64,000 bases of DNA from Myrmaecium sp. VS I D KN 1 (lineage: Eukaryota; Ascomycota; Dothideomycetes; Valsariales; Valsariaceae): the NCBI GenBank assembly GCA_019775845.1, contig JADQAV010000020.1, positions 434,001-498,000 of the forward strand, written 5' to 3'. The translations under genes and the position numbers were made by a program. This document shows positions 59,327 through 64,000 of the stretch, one piece after another. The notes under the pieces were generated by a model. The model saw only the letters and a list, made by a program, of their open reading frames with translations, searched no databases and had not been told where the DNA came from. Positions within the stretch are counted from its first letter, which is position 1; the number at the start of each line of letters is the position of its first letter.

Positions 59327-60658
59327 CTAAGCGCTCAAACTGCCAACCCAGGCGTTGTAGTTGGTAATGCCATTCGCCGGCGAAGCCACAATCGCCGCGC
59401 CACTGCCAGACAAGCCGGACACGGCGGCTCCATTCCTCTGCACAGAGAAGTTGACCACGCCGGTCTGCCCGTTGAACGGCTGGCTCGTGTGGAAGGCGCC
59501 AGCGGGGGCCGTGTAAGTGACCGCGGGGGAGCTGCCAACCTGCACGGTCACGGTGGCCGCCTCGGCCAAGATGGCGGTGAAGAAGATCTTGTCCTGGACG
59601 ATGACGTTGGGGTCGTAGCAGGTCTGGTAGCCGTAGATGTTGATGGCGGAGGGGCAGTCGTTGCCGGTGACGCCGTTGCTGCTGCCGGCCGCGGCTGGGC
59701 TGAGGCGGTACCAGTACACGAGCTTCTCCGTCGTCACGGTGGCGCCGCCGCCGTTCTTGTAGGCGGCGATGTAGTAGGGGAGCACCTCGCGCCAGCCGTC
59801 GTGTGGCATGTTGTCCACGTACCAGTGCGCGTCGGCGTTGGTCTGGTCCGGGATGCCGGAGTCGACGATGGGCCCGATGTAGTGGGATTCGCCGAAGTCG
59901 TTCCAAGTCACGATCTCGACGAGCTCGGGGGCGAGCGAGATGGCTTGCTCCCAGCGTTCGTGCCACATGTCGTCGCCGCGCCAGACCCAGGCTTTGTTGT
60001 ACGCGGGGAGATCGGTGAAGAACCAAGGGGAGACGCCCATCATGTAGGGCCTACCGGTCAGGGCACTCCGCCATGCCTCGTCGCTGGCGGTGGTGATGTC
60101 GTTAGGGCCATCCGGCCACATGTCCCAGGAAAAAGCGCCGTCGGCGACATCGAAGTGGGTGGCGAAGGTCGTTGGCCCAAGGGAAGTCCAGTCTGGGATG
60201 AAGGTAATTCCGCCCGGAACTGAAGCCTTGATAGTGGACCAGTCGGCGATGTTGCCGGTGCCTTCGAACGTAGAGACGAGCGGCTTGCCATTGTAGGTGA
60301 ACATGGCGCCGTTAGGGCCGTAGTCGGTGAGGATCTGGATCACATCGGCTTGCGGCCAGGCTTGTCCAGAGCCTAGGTAGTCGAAGGAGAAGAACATCTT
60401 GAAGCCCTTTGCGTTGGCAGCTTGGAAGGCGTAGGACATCTGAGTGGCACAGCCATTGTCACCGTTCCAAGGAGGCGCGATATTGAGGACGAAGGCGTCT
60501 ATCCCGGCAGCCTGGGCAAGGTCGATCTGGGTCTCCCATGTGTCGACGGTGTAGCTGAAAGTGTTGCCGACGATGACATGGGCCACCACGGATTTGCCTG
60601 AGACGACCGCAGGCAGCAGCGCAGCCGCTGCGGCCAGTATGGTGGAGAAAAACCTCAT
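59327..60658 (-). CDS. Secreted GH71 alpha-1,3-glucanase (mutanase)
   Basis: 443 residues in one exon. The start MRFFSTILAAAAALLPAVVSG is a clear signal peptide with cleavage after VVSG; an ATG nine codons upstream would spoil it. GH71 motifs run through the mature protein: KSVVAHVIVGNTFSYTVDTW, AQAAGIDAFVLNIAPPW, FKMFFSFDYLG, ITFIPDWTS, FSWDMWP and VEIVTWNDFGESHYIGP. The enzyme hydrolyses alpha-1,3-glucan of fungal cell walls during growth, conidiation or attack on other fungi. The last 120 residues form a beta-rich module with no obvious carbohydrate-binding signature. A TATATAAA on the minus strand at 60700-60707 lies about 42 bp before the start codon. Confidence 0.95.
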   Translation of the reverse strand: MRFFSTILAAAAALLPAVVSGKSVVAHVIVGNTFSYTVDTWETQIDLAQAAGIDAFVLNIAPPWNGDNGCATQMSYAFQAANAKGFKMFFSFDYLGSGQAWPQADVIQILTDYGPNGAMFTYNGKPLVSTFEGTGNIADWSTIKASVPGGITFIPDWTSLGPTTFATHFDVADGAFSWDMWPDGPNDITTASDEAWRSALTGRPYMMGVSPWFFTDLPAYNKAWVWRGDDMWHERWEQAISLAPELVEIVTWNDFGESHYIGPIVDSGIPDQTNADAHWYVDNMPHDGWREVLPYYIAAYKNGGGATVTTEKLVYWYRLSPAAAGSSNGVTGNDCPSAINIYGYQTCYDPNVIVQDKIFFTAILAEAATVTVQVGSSPAVTYTAPAGAFHTSQPFNGQTGVVNFSVQRNGAAVSGLSGSGAAIVASPANGITNYNAWVGSLSA

Positions 60659-61841
60659 GCTGGGTTGGATAGAGACTGTAATCAAAGGAGGCGAGCCCGT
60701 TTATATATCGTCCGACTATATATAGACCATCATTCGCGAGATCAGGCGCATGCAAGCCACTCGGTTAGCAATGCTGACATGTTCCTGGATGCGGGGCAGT
60801 AATCGGATTCCAATTGGATATAAACTCCGCACCGCCATTTGGAATGCCGTGAGACTGGGTACTGCAGCGCGTGATCCCGAGTAAATTGCAGATGGCGATG
60901 AATTGGAGGAAGAGGGCTAGAGTGGTGGTGGTGATGTTCCGGCGGGGACACTTTGACCTCCGCCTTCCTCCGCCTTCTCATGCTGGTTAGACTGAGTGGC
61001 AGAAACGACCTGGATACGAGGTTGCGTTGCTACACTCTCTGCCATGTCGTCTAGGCGCGCAACCACCGAGTCGAAGGATTGATGAAGTGCGGGGTGCTGA
61101 AAGGCGCTGAGATGAGCTGGTTTCCTGCTACGAAATCTGGCGTACAGGCGTATCAGGCAGAAAGACGATGGAAGTGAGAACCTGTCAAGATTCACAGGGC
61201 TTGCAGCAAGTCACTCTTCACAAAGCCGTAGTCAGCGGAGCGCCTTGTGGAAGCTATAAACTAATGTATGAGGTAGCGAGGTGAACTCAGTGCTTACCGC
61301 AGATGTAGCTGGATGGACTGCCAAGTATTTACTCCTCGAAGGATTTGCACGACCTTCCTAAACAGGACCCTTACTAAGCGCATCCTCGTCCTCCGACGAG
61401 CCCGCTGCTCTCCTCATCCCGTCGGTAAAGCATTTCCTGCCGACCCCCAACCGAGATGTGAGCTGAGGAACAGAAGACGCCTGTGTGCCCATCGTGTCAG
61501 CATCGTTCGGCCATCTGGCCCGGGCCGCCGCCATGCCCGCCTTCCCGTCCGGCCATGGATCCTTGAGGATCCCAACGCGTTTCCGGTCGATGAGTGGGCG
61601 AGAAAGAAGAGAGGGAGATGTATCGCCGCTTGTTGTTCTCACTCATTTCGAACTGGTGTCTTATGGGTGTGTAGGGTGTCTTGGGCTTAGTTCGTCGAAT
61701 GCGCTTGGGCAACGGGGACCAGGCCTCTTTGGATTGCACCGTATCGAATCTAGCTCTCTTTTCTGTCCCAAAGAATCAGCCATCAGCCGTGGGGAAAAAA
61801 AAGAAAGAAAAGAACCCACTCCCTCCAACAACCCCCCAAAC
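60659..61841. other. Intergenic region, no gene seen
   Basis: Promoter of the GH71 gene, with TATA-like boxes at 60700-60725, and the 3' flank of the hydratase gene. Short frames only. Confidence 0.6.
60700..60707 (-). promoter_or_regulatory. Candidate TATA box of the GH71 gene
   Basis: TATATAAA on the minus strand about 42 bp before the start codon. A second TATATATA lies a few bases further upstream. Confidence 0.45.
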
Positions 61842-63044
61842 TCACAGCTTACATTTCTCCCCTCCCCCATTCACCGAAGGTGCACCCAACAACGCCCTCC
61901 CCCCTGCCAAAATCACCCGCTCCCCCACCAACGCCCGACACCGCACCTCCCTCACCGGCCGTCCACTCCCCTCCCCCACAAACCCCCCATCCCACACCTC
62001 CACCACCACCTCCTCCCCGGGCCTCAACGGGCTCGCAAACCGACCCTCAAAAGCCCTCAACTCCCCCTCCACCCCTCCCTCCTTCTCTCCCGTCGCCCTC
62101 GCCGTGGCCCACTCCAACACCACCCGCGCACACACGTTCCACACATACAAACCATGCATGATGACGCCCGGGCCGAAGCCGGCCTGCGCGCCCGCCGCCG
62201 GGTCCGCGTGCAGCGGGTTGTAGTCCCCGTTGAGGCGGTAGAGGAGGTGCGCGTTGGGGGGCACGCGGTGGCGGACGCGGTGGGTCGGTGGAGTGGAAGG
62301 AGGGGTGGAAGGCGAAGAAGAAGGAGGAGGAGGAGGAGAAGAAGAGGACGGACGCCGCACCCCGCCCCGCGGCCCCCCGAAACCGCCTTGGTTGAGGTAG
62401 ATGAGGGTTTCGGTTACGAGGGCGTAGGGGATTTCTTCGTTTGTTTTTTCTTTGTCTTGCGCGGCTGCGTAGATGAGGTGCTCTAGCTCCACGATGGCGG
62501 GCTTGCCGGGCCCTTTGTCGGCGACGTGGAGGACGGTGGTGCGGAGGTGGAAGGTTGTGCCTGGTTTCTCGGAGGAGCTGGCCGGTAAGGGGCGCAGGAT
62601 TCGTAGCGAGCGTCCCCCGTCGACGACGCGGCTGCTGTCGAAGCGGGGGAGGAAACGCGTGGGCACCTTTGTGGAGCCGGAGGAGGAGGAGGAAGCCGGG
62701 TCCTCGCCGTGAAGGGGCAGGGGAAAATTGATATGGGTATCGAAGTGCTCGCGGAAGGAGGAGACGGAAGGATAAGCATGCTTAAAGGAGAGGGTGATAG
62801 GGTAGGTCGGGAAAGGGGCGAAGGCCGGGTGGTTCTCGTAAAGGTAGCGGAGGGTGAAGTCGCGGTCGCTTCTGCTTGTGGTATTCTGGCTCTTGTCGTT
62901 GTCGTCGTCGTCGTCGTTATGGTCCCCGGCTCCGACTCCGATGCTGGCCGCGAACAGCAGTACGTCCCGGGTGTTCCAGGCCAGCGGCACGGGCGGGCGC
63001 GTGTACGGCACCAGTGGCTGGACGGTCGGTGTGGTGCTGCTCAT
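61842..63044 (-). CDS. MaoC-like (hydratase 2) double hot-dog protein with peroxisomal signal
   Basis: 400 residues in one exon. The C-terminal hot-dog carries the hydratase 2 motif LLYRLNGDYNPLHADP with D274 and H279 as the catalytic pair, then GFGPGVIMHGLYVWN. The N-terminal half (about 60-215) fits a degenerate hot-dog. This is the arrangement of (3R)-enoyl-CoA hydratases, which add water to trans-2-enoyl-CoA in beta-oxidation. The protein ends KCKL, and CKL is an accepted PTS1 variant, so it probably acts in peroxisomes. A Ser/Pro-rich insertion at about 231-255 separates the halves, and an Asp run sits near residue 45. It lacks the dehydrogenase domains of Fox2, so it is a stand-alone hydratase. 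Confidence 0.87.
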   Translation of the reverse strand: MSSTTPTVQPLVPYTRPPVPLAWNTRDVLLFAASIGVGAGDHNDDDDDNDKSQNTTSRSDRDFTLRYLYENHPAFAPFPTYPITLSFKHAYPSVSSFREHFDTHINFPLPLHGEDPASSSSSGSTKVPTRFLPRFDSSRVVDGGRSLRILRPLPASSSEKPGTTFHLRTTVLHVADKGPGKPAIVELEHLIYAAAQDKEKTNEEIPYALVTETLIYLNQGGFGGPRGGVRRPSSSSPPPPPSSSPSTPPSTPPTHRVRHRVPPNAHLLYRLNGDYNPLHADPAAGAQAGFGPGVIMHGLYVWNVCARVVLEWATARATGEKEGGVEGELRAFEGRFASPLRPGEEVVVEVWDGGFVGEGSGRPVREVRCRALVGERVILAGGRALLGAPSVNGGGEKCKL

Positions 63045-63551
63045 TGTTGGTTTGGCGGATGTTGTGAGTGTGGGGTGAGGGAAGGTGGGACAAAAAGGGA
63101 CGTTGGACGTTGAAGGGTCGACGTCGGCTGGGGGTGGGGGAACGTCTTTATATCTTCCATCTCACCCACCCCGCTGCCGTCGGAGTTTGCACGCGGGTTT
63201 ATTTCCGATGGCGAGAGGCAGTTTTGACAGGATTATGCATTAATTCTGCATGGCGAATGCATATAGCTAGCCCTCAGTGGCACTTTGCTTTTACTTCCGC
63301 TCTCTACATTCCCGCAACGGCGGCGCATTTCATCTTGGTCCCTGAAGGCACACCATAACCACCACCAAATCTGGCGATAAGAACACGCCAACAAGGCGAA
63401 AGGAAACATTCTACATCGTGCGTACAGTATCGAGACGTAGAAGTATCTTCTCATACACGTCATATCCACAGATTTCTTACAAAACAGCAGTGCTCAACCG
63501 AAGAACGCACAAAACTTTCCCAACGCCAAAACCCACCCGATCCACCCTCCA
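63045..63551. other. Intergenic region, no gene seen
   Basis: Promoter of the hydratase gene and 3' flank of the right-edge gene. Confidence 0.6.
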
Positions 63552-64000
63552 TCACAACTTCACCCCCACCGTCACGCCCGTTCCCGCAACCTGCTTCGGC
63601 TGGAAGGCCAGGGGACAAACCTGAAAGAAGCGCTCGCGGGAGAGGCGCATGAGGGCGCTGCGCTTGTGCGGCAGGTCGACGAACTTCTCGATCCCGAAGC
63701 CGTGCATGAGGTCGTACTGGAGGACGACGGCGTTGCTGGCCTTGGGCTCGCCGACCACCTCCGCCGTCCGCCCGTCGTCCAGGAAGAGGTAGTGGATCAG
63801 CGAGGACCACCAGGCCGCCACCCGGTGCGGGCCCCGGAACCGGACTTCGCCCACCAGGCTGTGCCGCCCCCGCGCGAAGGGGGAGAAGGGGTGGTAGGCG
63901 CCGAGGTGGTCGTCCTGAAGGGGGGAAGGGGAGTTAGCTTTGTTGGGGTTGTTGGGAGGAAAGGAAAAGGCATGAAGATGAACTTACCAGAGCCCAGTAC
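63552..64000 (-). CDS. 3' part of an unrecognised gene, continues past the window
   Basis: The last exon 63914-63552 follows an intron (63987-63915) and 13 nt of an upstream exon (64000-63988), joining YWAL to DDHLGAYHPFSPFARGRH. The visible 120 codons give LVGEVRFRGPHRVAAWWSSL, DLMHGFGIEKFVDLPHKRSA and the end VTVGVKL. It is a well-ordered sequence without membrane spans. I do not recognise the family, and the start lies beyond the edge. Confidence 0.75.

Noticed and set aside
16081-63551. Biosynthetic gene cluster
   Set aside because: The dioxygenase, alcohol dehydrogenase, hydratase and zinc-cluster factor are spread among housekeeping genes, and no backbone enzyme is present.

Overview
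The window is nuclear DNA from a filamentous ascomycete (Pezizomycotina). The support is: short GT-AG introns of about 47-110 nt with CTAAC/CTGAC-type branch sites; a fungal gene set (Ste11, Rad7, Pga2, a Stc1-domain protein, a Zn2Cys6 factor, GH71 mutanase); and two AT-rich blocks nearly free of CpA/TpG and packed with TpA, the mark of repeat-induced point mutation (RIP). A class-level guess is Eurotiomycetes. That is inference, resting partly on the intergenic TACGGAGTA motif and on family resemblance.

Layout. 1-2700 is a RIP-degraded repeat of unknown family. It runs almost to the 3' end of a proteasome alpha-2 gene (2808-3862, minus). A RING-CH membrane E3 ligase gene follows (4385-5485, plus). 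From 6073 to 16080 lies a decayed FAD-dependent dehydrogenase gene split by an 8.43-kb insertion (7329-15760). The insertion has short terminal inverted repeats and a 9-bp target duplication, inversely oriented subterminal repeats, and the remains of a RecQ/DEAD-type helicase. It is the most unusual object in the window.

From 16334 to the right edge the DNA is ordinary euchromatin with intact genes: replication factor C subunit 5, a small conserved protein, a DUF7514-type protein, the MAPKKK Ste11, a Stc1-domain protein, Rad7, a Zn2Cys6 factor, a TauD-type dioxygenase, a CCCH-finger protein, a Cys-rich CBM19-like protein, Pga2, a coiled-coil protein with a Cys cluster, a zinc alcohol dehydrogenase, a MARVEL protein, CENP-S/Mhf1, an unknown intronless protein, a small unknown protein, a secreted GH71 alpha-1,3-glucanase, a MaoC-type hydratase ending in a peroxisomal signal, and the 3' part of an unrecognised gene.

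The genes do not form a biosynthetic cluster. Several serve genome maintenance (Rfc5, Rad7, Mhf1, Stc1), but nothing shows co-regulation. Exon structures were worked out by hand from splice sites and reading-frame continuity. No tRNA, rRNA or CRISPR was found.
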